Positions 48,468 through 57,608 of a stretch of DNA of 60,054 bases are shown here, piece by piece. The notes under the pieces were generated by a model. That model did not search any database and was not told the origin of the DNA. It was given only the letters and a program-made list of their open reading frames with translations. Origin of the DNA: Paludibacteraceae bacterium (lineage in GTDB: Bacteria; Bacteroidota; Bacteroidia; Bacteroidales; Paludibacteraceae); the NCBI GenBank assembly GCA_017457295.1, contig JAFTHS010000019.1, positions 1 through 60,054 on the forward strand, in the 5' to 3' direction. Position numbers and translations under genes: made by a program. The stretch's first letter is position 1. Each line of letters starts with the position of its first letter.

Positions 48468-49291
48468 AAAAGACACTTGGATTAGGACGAGGCCTAGATG
48501 CCTTAATCGACACCACGCATATTGCCACGGCGGGGTCATCATCTATCAGCGAAATTCAGTTGGATAGCATCTATGCTAATCCCAACCAACCTCGTCATAC
48601 ATTCGATGAAGAAGCGTTGACCGAATTGTCGCAATCTATTCGCGAACACGGAGTCATCTCTCCTATCACCTTGCGCAAGGATGACCACAATCGTTATATG
48701 ATTATTGCAGGTGAGCGCCGTTTCCGTGCGGCCAAGATGGCGGGACTTTCTACCATACCTGCTTATATCCGTACGGCCAAAGACGAGCAGGTAATGGAGT
48801 GGGCTTTGATCGAGAATATCCAGCGCGAGGATCTAGATGCTATTGAAATTGCATTGGCATACCAACGCCTCATGGATGAATACAACCTTACGCAAGAGCG
48901 TATGTCGGAGCGAGTTGGCAAGAAACGTGCTACGGTAGCCAACTACTTGCGTTTGCTGAAGTTGCCTGCTGAAATACAATTGGGCATCAAGGAAAAGAAG
49001 ATTGATATGGGGCACGCTCGTGCTATCTTGGGTTCCTCTTCGCCTGAGCAACAACTCTCGATATACAAGCGTATCTTGCAAAATGGGCTATCGGTACGCA
49101 AGGTGGAGGAACTGGTTAGCGAGATTAAACCGCAGAAGAAAGAGCGAAAAGATACTACTCCTTCGTATGCAGCACAACAGGCCATTTTGCAAGAGAAGTT
49201 GGGTGCACCAGTCAAGATATCTGGACAACGACTTACCATCACTTTTGCTAACGAAGATGAACTAAATAATATTATCAATCGACTGAGTTGA
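48464..49291 (+). CDS. parB: Chromosome-partition protein ParB (Spo0J)
   Basis: The 275-residue CTPase clamp binds parS sites. Seen: LGRGLDALI at the N-terminus, NPNQPRHTFDEEALTELSQS, the CTP-binding GERRFRAAKMAG, the ENIQREDLDAIE box, an HTH (QERMSERVGKKRATVANYLRLL) and a C-terminal dimerisation segment. No full-length parS site was found in this window. Confidence 0.96.
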   Translation: MKKTLGLGRGLDALIDTTHIATAGSSSISEIQLDSIYANPNQPRHTFDEEALTELSQSIREHGVISPITLRKDDHNRYMIIAGERRFRAAKMAGLSTIPAYIRTAKDEQVMEWALIENIQREDLDAIEIALAYQRLMDEYNLTQERMSERVGKKRATVANYLRLLKLPAEIQLGIKEKKIDMGHARAILGSSSPEQQLSIYKRILQNGLSVRKVEELVSEIKPQKKERKDTTPSYAAQQAILQEKLGAPVKISGQRLTITFANEDELNNIINRLS

Positions 49292-49989
49292 AGCATTATT
49301 TGCTCTACATATTGCTATTTTTGGGTATCTCCCTTGTACATGCGCAAGAGGCTACAGATGTGATAGATGATACTGAGTGGCTCACTATTGAGGAGATAGA
49401 AGCCCCACAAACATCTTCACCCGTAGCTGATACCGACACATTGCCTCTTACTCAGAAGGAGATAGATCGTCTTTTCTGGCAACCTGATCCTATGCGAGCA
49501 GTGTGGTTAGGTGCTGTGATTCCTGGTGCAGGACAGATATATAATCGCAGTTATTGGAAGTTGCCTATTGTTTATGGAGGTTTCATGGGGTGTATCTATG
49601 CCATTTCATGGACTAATCGCCAGTACGAGGGCTATAAGCAAGCATATCGTGATATTTACTACGATATCCAGAATGGTACGCTGAGCGAATCCCCCGACAA
49701 ATCCTACATAGCCATTCTACCCGAGGGATACAATATTGCCAGCATGGGTGGGGCTTCCACCTATCAAAGCCGCCTTAAGGAGTGGCAAAACTCCTCGCAC
49801 CGCCAGCGCGACTTGTCTATTCTTGTCACTATTGCCGTATATGCCTTGTCCCTCATCGATGCTTATGTCGATGCGCAGCTCTTTAATTTTGATATGTCCA
49901 ACGACCTTTCTTTGGATGTTACTCCTCAACTCTATTACGACATGCACAACCAGCGCACTGCCGAAGTCAAACTTGCTATTTCTTTTTAA
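49288..49989 (+). CDS. DUF5683 family membrane protein
   Basis: A 233-residue protein with a signal peptide (LYILLFLGISLVHAQ) and the DUF5683 core (DPMRAVWLGAVIPGAGQIYN, YWKLPIVYGGFMGCIY, RDLSILVTIAVYALSLIDAYVDAQLFNFD). The start is TTG at 49288, overlapping the parB stop as TTGA; no suitable ATG exists before the signal peptide. The parA-parB-DUF5683-transglycosylase order is conserved in Bacteroidetes. Function unknown. Confidence 0.82.
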   Translation: MKHYLLYILLFLGISLVHAQEATDVIDDTEWLTIEEIEAPQTSSPVADTDTLPLTQKEIDRLFWQPDPMRAVWLGAVIPGAGQIYNRSYWKLPIVYGGFMGCIYAISWTNRQYEGYKQAYRDIYYDIQNGTLSESPDKSYIAILPEGYNIASMGGASTYQSRLKEWQNSSHRQRDLSILVTIAVYALSLIDAYVDAQLFNFDMSNDLSLDVTPQLYYDMHNQRTAEVKLAISF

Positions 49990-50001
49990 CCTATTGTATT
50001 T

Positions 50002-51243
50002 ATGCCGATAAAGTTTTTATCTATCATATTGTCTCTTTTCGCAGTTTCAGTAGCTGCGCAGGATACTACTATGGTTGTATCCGACGCTCTTTCGGATTCG
50101 CTGCCTCAGGACTTAGAGTTGCCTATCTATTTCGACGAGGCATTGGCTTATCTGGATACTACGGAGTGCACTTCCGATACTATCATTACGGAGTTGCCCG
50201 ATTCCGTGTATAAGCAACGCCTACAAGCATTGCCTTTTGTGATTGAAGTGCCTTACAACGAGGTAGTGCGTCGTTATATCTTGCGCTATGTCAAGCACAG
50301 CCCTCGCCAATTGGCTTCTTTGCAGCGCAAGGCACAGTACTATTTCCCTATTTTTGAAGATATATTGGCAAAGCATGGTTTGCCGTTCGAACTCTGCTAT
50401 TTGCCTGTGATAGAGTCGGCACTTAATCCTCAGGCACATTCTCCTATGGGGGCGGCTGGATTGTGGCAATTTATGCCTGCTACGGGCAAGAAGTATGGGC
50501 TAGAGATCAATTCGCTCATTGATGAGCGAATGGATCCTATTCGCTCTACTGAAGCGGCATGTAGGTTTATCAAGGCATTGTATAGCGTGTTTGGCGATTG
50601 GAATTTGGTGATAGCTGCCTATAATTGTGGCCCAGGCAATGTGAACAAGGCCATTCATCGTGCGGGTGGAAAGCGCGACTTTTGGTCTATTTATCCTTTC
50701 TTGCCGCGTGAAACGCGTGGCTATTTGCCTATTTTCATAGCGGCTTCGTATGCTATGAACTATGCCGATGTGCATGGTATTTGTCCTGCGCCTATCGAGT
50801 ATAGTATGGTCACTGATACTATTATTACTACTGACCGCCAACATTTCAAGCAGATTGCGGCTAACTTAGATATTTCTATTGATGAATTGCGCCGCCTCAA
50901 TCCTCAGTATGCGCATGATATTATTCCTGGGGGCAAGGCATATGCTTTGTGTTTGCCTATTCAGCATTCGGGAGCATATATTGATAGCATACAGCAGATT
51001 CTTGCTTACCAGGCCAACGAACTCATTCATAACCGCCGTGCGGAGATTGACCTCATGCAGCGCACTTCTATTCATGGTGGCTATACGGTCAATGGAGTCA
51101 CCTATTATAAAATCAAGTCTGGAGATACTCTCAGTGGTATTGCGGCTAAGTTTCGTGTGTCTGTCAAGCAGCTTAAGGCGTGGAATGGGCTAAAGTCGGA
51201 TGTTATTCGTGCGGGTAAAACACTGAAAATAGGTAGGGTATAG
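50002..51243 (+). CDS. MltD-like lytic transglycosylase with LysM
   Basis: A 413-residue exported enzyme that cleaves peptidoglycan glycan strands. The signal peptide ends SVAAQ. The SLT domain has the catalytic glutamate in LPVIESALNP (Glu138), then GAAGLWQFMPATGKKYGL and AAYNCGPGNVNKAI. A LysM-like segment lies near 275-315 and a canonical LysM at the C-terminus (YYKIKSGDTLSGIAAKF). It fits the family's position after DUF5683. Bacteroidetes often have relA/spoT next; here a MerR-type gene follows after 4 nt. Confidence 0.92.
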   Translation: MPIKFLSIILSLFAVSVAAQDTTMVVSDALSDSLPQDLELPIYFDEALAYLDTTECTSDTIITELPDSVYKQRLQALPFVIEVPYNEVVRRYILRYVKHSPRQLASLQRKAQYYFPIFEDILAKHGLPFELCYLPVIESALNPQAHSPMGAAGLWQFMPATGKKYGLEINSLIDERMDPIRSTEAACRFIKALYSVFGDWNLVIAAYNCGPGNVNKAIHRAGGKRDFWSIYPFLPRETRGYLPIFIAASYAMNYADVHGICPAPIEYSMVTDTIITTDRQHFKQIAANLDISIDELRRLNPQYAHDIIPGGKAYALCLPIQHSGAYIDSIQQILAYQANELIHNRRAEIDLMQRTSIHGGYTVNGVTYYKIKSGDTLSGIAAKFRVSVKQLKAWNGLKSDVIRAGKTLKIGRV

Positions 51244-51247
51244 GTAT

Positions 51248-51580
51248 ATGGCTGATATGGTATCTGAAAAAATCTACTATTCGCTTTCGGAGGTGCAGTC
51301 TATCACAGGATTGCCAGCTACCACTTTGCGGTATTGGGAGAAGCATTTCGCTCAGTTATCTCCGCGAAAGGATAAGCATGGTAATCGCTATTATACGATG
51401 ACTGATATTGAACTGATTAAGCAGATTCGTTATTTGCGCGATGAGTTGCATATCACTCGTATTGAGGCAATTCGCCAAGAGCTTGGGCAAGGGAAACGTC
51501 AGGCAGATTTTCGCCAACGTGTGGCGGATATATTGCAGCGGGTACGTCAGGAGTTGGTGGATATACGCAGTTTTATCTAA
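51248..51580 (+). CDS. MerR-family transcriptional regulator
   Basis: A 110-residue protein that is essentially a winged-helix MerR DNA-binding domain (YYSLSEVQSITGLPATTLRY, YWEKHFAQLSPRKDKHGNRY, YTMTDIELIKQIRYL) with a short helical tail and no effector domain. The target is unknown. It lies 4 nt after the transglycosylase gene. Confidence 0.9.
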   Translation: MADMVSEKIYYSLSEVQSITGLPATTLRYWEKHFAQLSPRKDKHGNRYYTMTDIELIKQIRYLRDELHITRIEAIRQELGQGKRQADFRQRVADILQRVRQELVDIRSFI

Positions 51581-51596
51581 TGAGTAAATTCAAATA

Positions 51597-52067
51597 ATGA
51601 AAAAGATTTTATTTGTTTGTCATGGCAATATCTGTCGCAGTGTGATGGCGGAGATGATTATGAAGTATCTTGTTGCGCAAGAAGGTGGTTACCGACAAGA
51701 TTCAAGATTCTTGATTGACTCGTGTGCCACTTCGCGCGAGGAAATTGGTAATGATATCTACCCTGCTGCCAAACGCTGTCTGTCAGCACATAATATTCCG
51801 TTTACACGCCATGCGGCACGTCAAATCACCCGTAATGATTATGAAGCGTTTGATATAATCCTCTGTATGGAGGATTATAATATCCGCAATCTTCGCCGCG
51901 TATTGGGTGAGGAGATCATGCAGCGCGATGCTGCTTTAGCGATGCCTAAGATTCGCCGTCTATTGAATCGCGACGTAGCCGATCCGTGGTATACGGGTGA
52001 TTTCGAAGCCACCTATCGCGACCTTATGGAAGGATGCACGGCTTTGCTTACACAATTACAACATTAA
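51597..52067 (+). CDS. Low-molecular-weight protein-tyrosine phosphatase
   Basis: A 156-residue cytoplasmic phosphatase. The P-loop CHGNICRS puts the nucleophile at Cys8 and the arginine at Arg14 (CX5R). The general-acid aspartate is in VADPWYTGDF. Arsenate reductases share the fold, but the DPWY motif favours phosphatase. It ends the plus-strand run and is followed by a bidirectional terminator. Confidence 0.93.
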   Translation: MKKILFVCHGNICRSVMAEMIMKYLVAQEGGYRQDSRFLIDSCATSREEIGNDIYPAAKRCLSAHNIPFTRHAARQITRNDYEAFDIILCMEDYNIRNLRRVLGEEIMQRDAALAMPKIRRLLNRDVADPWYTGDFEATYRDLMEGCTALLTQLQH

Positions 52068-52074
52068 ATAACAT

Positions 52075-52109
52075 AAAAAAATCCTGCTAACTATGAGCAG
52101 GATTTTTTT
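52075..52109. terminator. Bidirectional terminator between phosphatase and M16 peptidase genes
   Basis: The arms 52075-52088 (AAAAAAATCCTGCT) and 52096-52109 are fully complementary around a 7-nt loop, with A- and T-runs at the two ends. Confidence 0.92.
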
Positions 52110-52125
52110 AATGAATGTAATCCCA

Positions 52126-54924
52126 CTATGGCAGCATCACTACCTCAAACATATTGCCTGAAGCAACTAGCTTCTTTAGCATAGATTGTACGCTCTCGGC
52201 GGTAATTCCTTCTACGGCTGACTTGTAATCTGCTATATAGTCGATATCATAGAAATAATTCATATATAATACTGTTTGCCAGTATCCGTTCTTCTCCAAA
52301 TCCTCTTGCAGGTCTTTGAGCATAGACTCTTTCTCCTTGTTTAGGTCTTTTGCCAAAGGACCATTCTCCACGATGGTATTCACCTCTTCGTGGATAATGT
52401 TCATTAATTTTTCTTGTTTCTCAGGATCGGTATCGAACTGCATTAGCAAGCGAGCGCATGGTACGGGGCGGATATCCATCATACCTGCACAACCTACGCC
52501 ATACGAACCTCCCTCACGCTCGCGGATAGACTCTAAATAGCGAGTAGAAAGGATGCGACCAATCATTTCCATATTCAAGTCATTCGACAATGTGTAAGGG
52601 ATATCATAGGAGGTGTATTGGATGCGGTTGGTGGCAGTCTTGGTTTCCATCTTGCGAGTGAAATAGTTCTTTTGTATGCCACTTGCCACGCGTACATTGT
52701 GATCCACCACTTTCTCTTTCTTCTTTGATGTCTTCATGCCGCCCAACCAAGTGCATACCATGTCTTGGAACTCTTTGTTGTTTGGATCTACATTGCCCAC
52801 GAAGGTGAATACGAAGTCTGCAGGATTGGCAAAGCGTGCTTTATAGATATCCAATGCTTTGTCGAGGTTCACTTTATCAATCAATGCCATATCCTCCAAT
52901 ACTGTACGGGCAGAATAGTTGGTGCTCATCATTTGTACAGAGTCCATGAATACTGCTTTAGGATTCTTATCCTTGTTGGCCAATTGGCTCTTGAGGATGC
53001 TCATTAGGGTTTGATATGCTTCTTCATCGCGACGTGGAGCAGTGAATGCCAAATAGTTGAGTTGGAGCAATGTTTCCAAGTCCTTGACTGAAGCAGAACC
53101 ACTTACCACTTCGGTATTGCTGTTGATGGTAGCAGAGTGTGACACATTCTTACCAGTCAATGCTTTTTGCAAATCGGTCATAGACATATCTGCCAAACCG
53201 CTGAAGTCCACGATGGTGGTTGCCAACATAGATGAAGGTAGGTCTTCGGTAGCCACTTGCGATGCACCACCTGCAGAGAAACCGTGGAACAAGATCTCGT
53301 CTTGCTTGAATGTAGTAGGTTTCACAATCACGCGAATACCATTAGAGAGAGTCCATTCTGTGGTACCCAAATGGTCGTTGTAGTTGGTCTTGCGAATTTT
53401 GCCTGCTTTAGGAGCTGTCTCTACTAAGTTCTCGCGGATAGCCTCTTCTACGGGGGCTTCGATCTCCTCGTTCTTTACTGCTGCCAAAAGCGCAATTGCT
53501 TCTTCTTGAGTAGGAAGCACCACATTCTTATCTTCTGGTGCTTGGAAGGAGATGATCAGGTTCTCATCGGTAACCAACTGCTGAGCAATCTGGTTGAGCA
53601 TCTCAACGCTAATCATTGGCAGTATCTGTTGTACCATTTGATATTCCCATGCTTCGCCGGTCATAGGTGCTCCATCCAGATAGTGGCGGATGCACTCTTG
53701 TGCGCGACGGATATTGCGTACGGTGGTACGCTCGTTGTAGGACTTCTCATAGGTAGCCAACCACTCTTTCTTCACGCGGTCTAACTCTGCGTTAGTAAAG
53801 CCGTAACGGCGCATTTTCTCCAACTGCGTTAGCAGGTCTTTGTATGCTTGCACTTCTTGACCTTGCTTAGCCAAGTAAATAGCCACAAACGCATCTTTCT
53901 CCTTTACCAGTTCGCCGTAGTATGAACCTGCTCCTACGAACGATGCTTCGGGTTTGATTGCCAAGTCTTGGAGACGATTGTTGAACATGCTGCAAACGAG
54001 GTCCATGGCCAAACTCATGGTATAGGCAGCATCTGTACCGCGTAGTGCTTGTGGCAGTTTGCCTTTCTTGAACTCCAGTTCGATGCGAGTATTTTGTGCC
54101 TCTTTATCACGCACGATAGCCACGATAGGTTGCTCATTGTCGTTTACTGAGTACAATGGACGCTCGCCACGGTTGGCACGTGCAGGCACATCTGCCCAGA
54201 GGGCTTTGATCTTTTGTTCGATTTGATCTACATCAATATCGCCTACCACGATGATGGCCTGGTTGTCTGGACCATACCATTTCTTATAGTAGTCGCGGAG
54301 CGCATCATAAGCGAAGTTGTTGATTACAGCAGTATCACCAATCACATCGCGTTTAGCGTATTGGCTGCCTGGATACTTCAGTGGATTGATGGCTTTCCAC
54401 ATACGGCGATTAGCTTGCGCGCCCGTGCGCCACTCCTCACGGATAACACCACGCTCTGCATCAATCTCCTCGGGCAAGAGCAGCAAACCGCATGCCCAGT
54501 CGTGCATCACGAGCAATGCCGAGTCGATGATGCCTTCGCGAGTAGTAGGCACTTCGCTGAGGCGATAAACCGTTTCATCCAGCGAGGTATATGCATTGAT
54601 GTTGCCACCGAAGTTCACACCAATTGATTCAAAGTATTCGATGATACCTTTGCCAGCAAAGTGCTCGGTACCATTGAACGCCATGTGCTCAAGGAAGTGC
54701 GCCAAACCGTTTTGGTGGTCTTCTTCGAGGATAGCACCTACCGCCTGTGCGATATGGAACTCGGCACGTTGCTTAGGATATTCATTGTGACGGATGTAAT
54801 AAGTTAGACCATTCTCCAACTTGCCCACGCGTACTGCCGAGTCGATAGGCAGTGGTTGTGGTTGTTGCGCTGTCATCGTGAGCGACAACGCTAGCACCAA
54901 GGTGCTAAGAATAAACTTTTTCAT
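52126..54924 (-). CDS. M16-family zinc metallopeptidase (two-lobe)
   Basis: A 932-residue exported peptidase. The signal peptide ends LTMTAQ. The inverted zinc motif HFLEH (His76, Glu79, His80) lies in the N-terminal lobe with the distal glutamate in RGVIREEWRTG. The second lobe (from about 500) is a non-catalytic copy with YNDHLGTTEWTLSNGIRVIV. Pitrilysin/PqqL-like proteins of this size are common in Bacteroidetes and probably degrade periplasmic peptides. It follows ftsH by 14 nt. Confidence 0.93.
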   Translation of the reverse strand: MKKFILSTLVLALSLTMTAQQPQPLPIDSAVRVGKLENGLTYYIRHNEYPKQRAEFHIAQAVGAILEEDHQNGLAHFLEHMAFNGTEHFAGKGIIEYFESIGVNFGGNINAYTSLDETVYRLSEVPTTREGIIDSALLVMHDWACGLLLLPEEIDAERGVIREEWRTGAQANRRMWKAINPLKYPGSQYAKRDVIGDTAVINNFAYDALRDYYKKWYGPDNQAIIVVGDIDVDQIEQKIKALWADVPARANRGERPLYSVNDNEQPIVAIVRDKEAQNTRIELEFKKGKLPQALRGTDAAYTMSLAMDLVCSMFNNRLQDLAIKPEASFVGAGSYYGELVKEKDAFVAIYLAKQGQEVQAYKDLLTQLEKMRRYGFTNAELDRVKKEWLATYEKSYNERTTVRNIRRAQECIRHYLDGAPMTGEAWEYQMVQQILPMISVEMLNQIAQQLVTDENLIISFQAPEDKNVVLPTQEEAIALLAAVKNEEIEAPVEEAIRENLVETAPKAGKIRKTNYNDHLGTTEWTLSNGIRVIVKPTTFKQDEILFHGFSAGGASQVATEDLPSSMLATTIVDFSGLADMSMTDLQKALTGKNVSHSATINSNTEVVSGSASVKDLETLLQLNYLAFTAPRRDEEAYQTLMSILKSQLANKDKNPKAVFMDSVQMMSTNYSARTVLEDMALIDKVNLDKALDIYKARFANPADFVFTFVGNVDPNNKEFQDMVCTWLGGMKTSKKKEKVVDHNVRVASGIQKNYFTRKMETKTATNRIQYTSYDIPYTLSNDLNMEMIGRILSTRYLESIREREGGSYGVGCAGMMDIRPVPCARLLMQFDTDPEKQEKLMNIIHEEVNTIVENGPLAKDLNKEKESMLKDLQEDLEKNGYWQTVLYMNYFYDIDYIADYKSAVEGITAESVQSMLKKLVASGNMFEVVMLP

Positions 54925-54938
54925 AACCTTAATATATT

Positions 54939-57056
54939 TTATTGGATCGTTTCACTTGTAGATGGTAGATCTGCAACCTCTTCCGCTTTCTTCTTGCGTG
55001 GAGCGCGTTTCTTTTTGGGTTTTTCTTCGCCTTTCGCCTTTTCGTTTTCCGCTTGCAGCGCATCGTTGGCAGCAATAATCTCATCTTCGCGACTAGTCCA
55101 AGGGCGTGGACCTAATACCGAAGCCACATCTTCGGAGGTGATGACTTCTTTCTCAATCAGCATCTCTGCCAACTTATTGTGTCCTTCGGCATTCTCCTGC
55201 AGAATCTTTTTCGCGCGTGCCATCTGCTCGGCGATGATTGCACTGGTCTCGCTGTCAATCACTTCTGCTGTCTTCTCTGAGTAGGGTTTGGTAATACCCA
55301 TGTCGTAGCGACCTGTAGAATCGTAGTAGCTGAGGTTCTTCAGTTTGTCGGACATACCATAGTATGCTACCATGGCGTATGCCTGTTTGGTAGCACGTTC
55401 CAAGTCATTGAGTGCACCTGTGGAGGTCTGTTGCAGGAACACTTCCTCTGCAGCACGACCGCCCAATAGCGAACAGAGATTATCCATGATATGGTCTTTG
55501 TTGGTGAGTTGTCGCTCCTCTGGCAGATACCACGCAGCACCTAACGCCACGCCGCGAGGCACGATGGTCACTTTCACGAGTGGATTGCCATAGCGCAACA
55601 GCCACGAGATAGTAGCGTGTCCTGCTTCGTGATATGCCACCGAACGTTTTTCTTCTTCGGTCATTATCTTGTTCTTGCGCTCTAGACCGCCAATGATTCG
55701 GTCTACGGCGTCCATAAAGTCTTGTTTGGTCACCTTGCTATGGTCATTGCGGGCAGCTATTAATGCTGCTTCGTTGCATACGTTAGCAATATCTGCACCC
55801 GAGAAACCAGGCGTTTGCTTAGCCAAGAAGTTTATATCCAACGATTTGTCGATTTTGATAGGTGCGAGATGCACACCAAAAATCTCCTTACGTTCTTGCA
55901 AGTCGGGCAACTCCACATGTATCTGCCTGTCAAAACGCCCTGCACGGAGCAGCGCAGCGTCCAATACGTCTGCGCGGTTAGTGGCTGCCAAGATGATTAC
56001 CCCCGAATTGCTACCAAAACCATCCATTTCGGTGAGCAATTGGTTGAGGGTTGATTCACGCTCATCGTTTCCTCCACCCATCATGTTGTTGCGACCACGA
56101 GCACGACCCACTGCGTCAATCTCATCAATGAATATGATTGCAGGTGCTTTCTCTTTTGCTTGGCGGAAGAGGTCGCGCACGCGGCTAGCGCCTACACCCA
56201 CGAACATCTCCACAAAGTCGCTACCCGACATTGAGAAGAATGGCACATTGGCTTCTCCTGCCACGGCCTTAGCGAGCAGGGTCTTACCTGTTCCGGGAGG
56301 GCCTACGAGTAGCACGCCTTTGGGTATCTTACCGCCCAAGTTGGTGTATTTGGTAGGGTTCTTGAGGAAGGAGACAATCTCCTCCACCTCTTGTTTAGCG
56401 CCTGCCAAGCCAGCCACGTCTTTGAAGGTTACTTTGTTTTTCTTATCTTTGTCAAACACCTCTGCTTTGGCTTTGCCCACGTTGAATATACCGCCAGGTC
56501 CTCCGCCTGCAGCATTAGCCATGCCACGGCTCATCCATACGAAGAATAATACAATGAGCACGATAGGCAATATATTCACCAATATTAGATACCAATAGTC
56601 TTTTGACTTAGCGTAACTAACATCTATGGCTGCTAACCCTTGTTCTTTGCGTTCTACATTCACTAGGTCGATGTATTTCGCAAACTCCTCCACCGAAGGA
56701 ATCAGGGCTTTTAGTTCGCCTTTTGCTTTCTCACCTGCCTCTTGGTTGCCGAATACCAGAGCATATTTCTCTGGACGAATCTTGGCTTTGGCGGTATTGT
56801 CGTCATACACAGTCAGTGAAGCCACTGCATTATTGTCGATATAGGCAGTAAACTTGGTGTAACTGAGGTCTTTATCTGCACCATTCTCGCCTCCTATAGG
56901 GAAGAATAGGAATACAAATAAGCCTATCATTATGACATAATACAACCAACTCAATGGCGAGCGTTTTGGCTTTTTCGGTTGATTTTGGTTCTTTTGCTTT
57001 TGTTCTGGCATAGGTTTTCGTTCTATTTCTATTTTAAATTTAGGCATTTTCTTCAT
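54939..57056 (-). CDS. ftsH: ATP-dependent zinc metalloprotease FtsH
   Basis: A membrane-bound AAA+ protease for quality control. The 705-residue protein has two membrane helices (about 36-54 and 157-175) around a periplasmic domain, Walker A GPPGTGKT (252-259), Walker [12 protein letters not shown], the second region of homology [20 protein letters not shown], and the zinc motif HEAGH (476-480). The lysine-rich N- and C-terminal tails ([13 protein letters not shown]) are typical of Bacteroidetes FtsH. It follows rsfS by 9 nt. Confidence 0.97.
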   Translation of the reverse strand: MKKMPKFKIEIERKPMPEQKQKNQNQPKKPKRSPLSWLYYVIMIGLFVFLFFPIGGENGADKDLSYTKFTAYIDNNAVASLTVYDDNTAKAKIRPEKYALVFGNQEAGEKAKGELKALIPSVEEFAKYIDLVNVERKEQGLAAIDVSYAKSKDYWYLILVNILPIVLIVLFFVWMSRGMANAAGGGPGGIFNVGKAKAEVFDKDKKNKVTFKDVAGLAGAKQEVEEIVSFLKNPTKYTNLGGKIPKGVLLVGPPGTGKTLLAKAVAGEANVPFFSMSGSDFVEMFVGVGASRVRDLFRQAKEKAPAIIFIDEIDAVGRARGRNNMMGGGNDERESTLNQLLTEMDGFGSNSGVIILAATNRADVLDAALLRAGRFDRQIHVELPDLQERKEIFGVHLAPIKIDKSLDINFLAKQTPGFSGADIANVCNEAALIAARNDHSKVTKQDFMDAVDRIIGGLERKNKIMTEEEKRSVAYHEAGHATISWLLRYGNPLVKVTIVPRGVALGAAWYLPEERQLTNKDHIMDNLCSLLGGRAAEEVFLQQTSTGALNDLERATKQAYAMVAYYGMSDKLKNLSYYDSTGRYDMGITKPYSEKTAEVIDSETSAIIAEQMARAKKILQENAEGHNKLAEMLIEKEVITSEDVASVLGPRPWTSREDEIIAANDALQAENEKAKGEEKPKKKRAPRKKKAEEVADLPSTSETIQ

Positions 57057-57065
57057 TATATTTTG

Positions 57066-57431
57066 TTACACATCTGCAATTTCGGTTATCTTGCCATCTG
57101 CCCACAGGTGCTCAATATCGTAGTAGGCACGTGGTTCGCGTTGCATGATATGCACGAAGATATGTCCATAGTCCATAGCAATCCATTCGGCATTATCTCT
57201 GCCATCTATTGCAAGTGGGTGAACATGTGTTTGTGTGCGAACAAAGCTATCCACTTCATCTGCAATAGCCACCACTTGGGTATTAGAACCACCTTCAGCG
57301 ATGATAAAATACTCTGCAGGTGCTTCTTTCAGTTTGCGCAAATCTACAGTTACAATGCGTTGTCCTTTACGATTTTGAATACCTTCTACAATCGTTTCTA
57401 CTAATTTCTTGGTTGATACTTCTTTCTTCAT
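57066..57431 (-). CDS. rsfS: Ribosomal silencing factor RsfS
   Basis: Binds ribosomal protein L14 and blocks subunit joining when nutrients are low. I use ATG 57431 (121 residues, MKKEVSTKKLVE), which matches family length. An ATG at 57494 in the same frame would add 21 hydrophilic residues and is also compatible with the promoter. Family features: IVTVDLRKLKEAPAEYFIIA, GSNTQVVAIADEV, DWIA-like AEWIAMDYG and VHIMQREPRAYYDIEHLW. It heads the rsfS-ftsH-M16 run. Confidence 0.9.
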   Translation of the reverse strand: MKKEVSTKKLVETIVEGIQNRKGQRIVTVDLRKLKEAPAEYFIIAEGGSNTQVVAIADEVDSFVRTQTHVHPLAIDGRDNAEWIAMDYGHIFVHIMQREPRAYYDIEHLWADGKITEIADV

Positions 57432-57523
57432 TATAAATTCTGACTTTTCTGTTTTCTCTACAAATTCCTTGCCAAAGAATTCGTTTCCTGCCACTTTGGC
57501 AGAAAATAAGGCAATTTAGGCCG

Positions 57524-57554
57524 CAAAGGTACAAAAAAAAACGCACTTCTGCAA
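57524..57554 (-). promoter_or_regulatory. rsfS promoter
   Basis: TTG (57554-57552) and TACCTTTG (57531-57524) lie 20 bp apart. Its spacer is the T-run of the upstream gene's terminator. Confidence 0.75.
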
Positions 57555-57565
57555 GAGAAATGCGT
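57532..57565 (-). terminator. Terminator of the acyl-CoA hydrolase/transferase gene
   Basis: On the minus strand a 10-bp stem ACGCATTTCT/AGAAGTGCGT (one G-U) with loop CTTGC is followed by about nine T. It overlaps the rsfS promoter. Confidence 0.85.
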
Positions 57566-57608
57566 TTTTATCATAAATTATTGATAGCAAACTATCTACA
57601 ACGCAATC

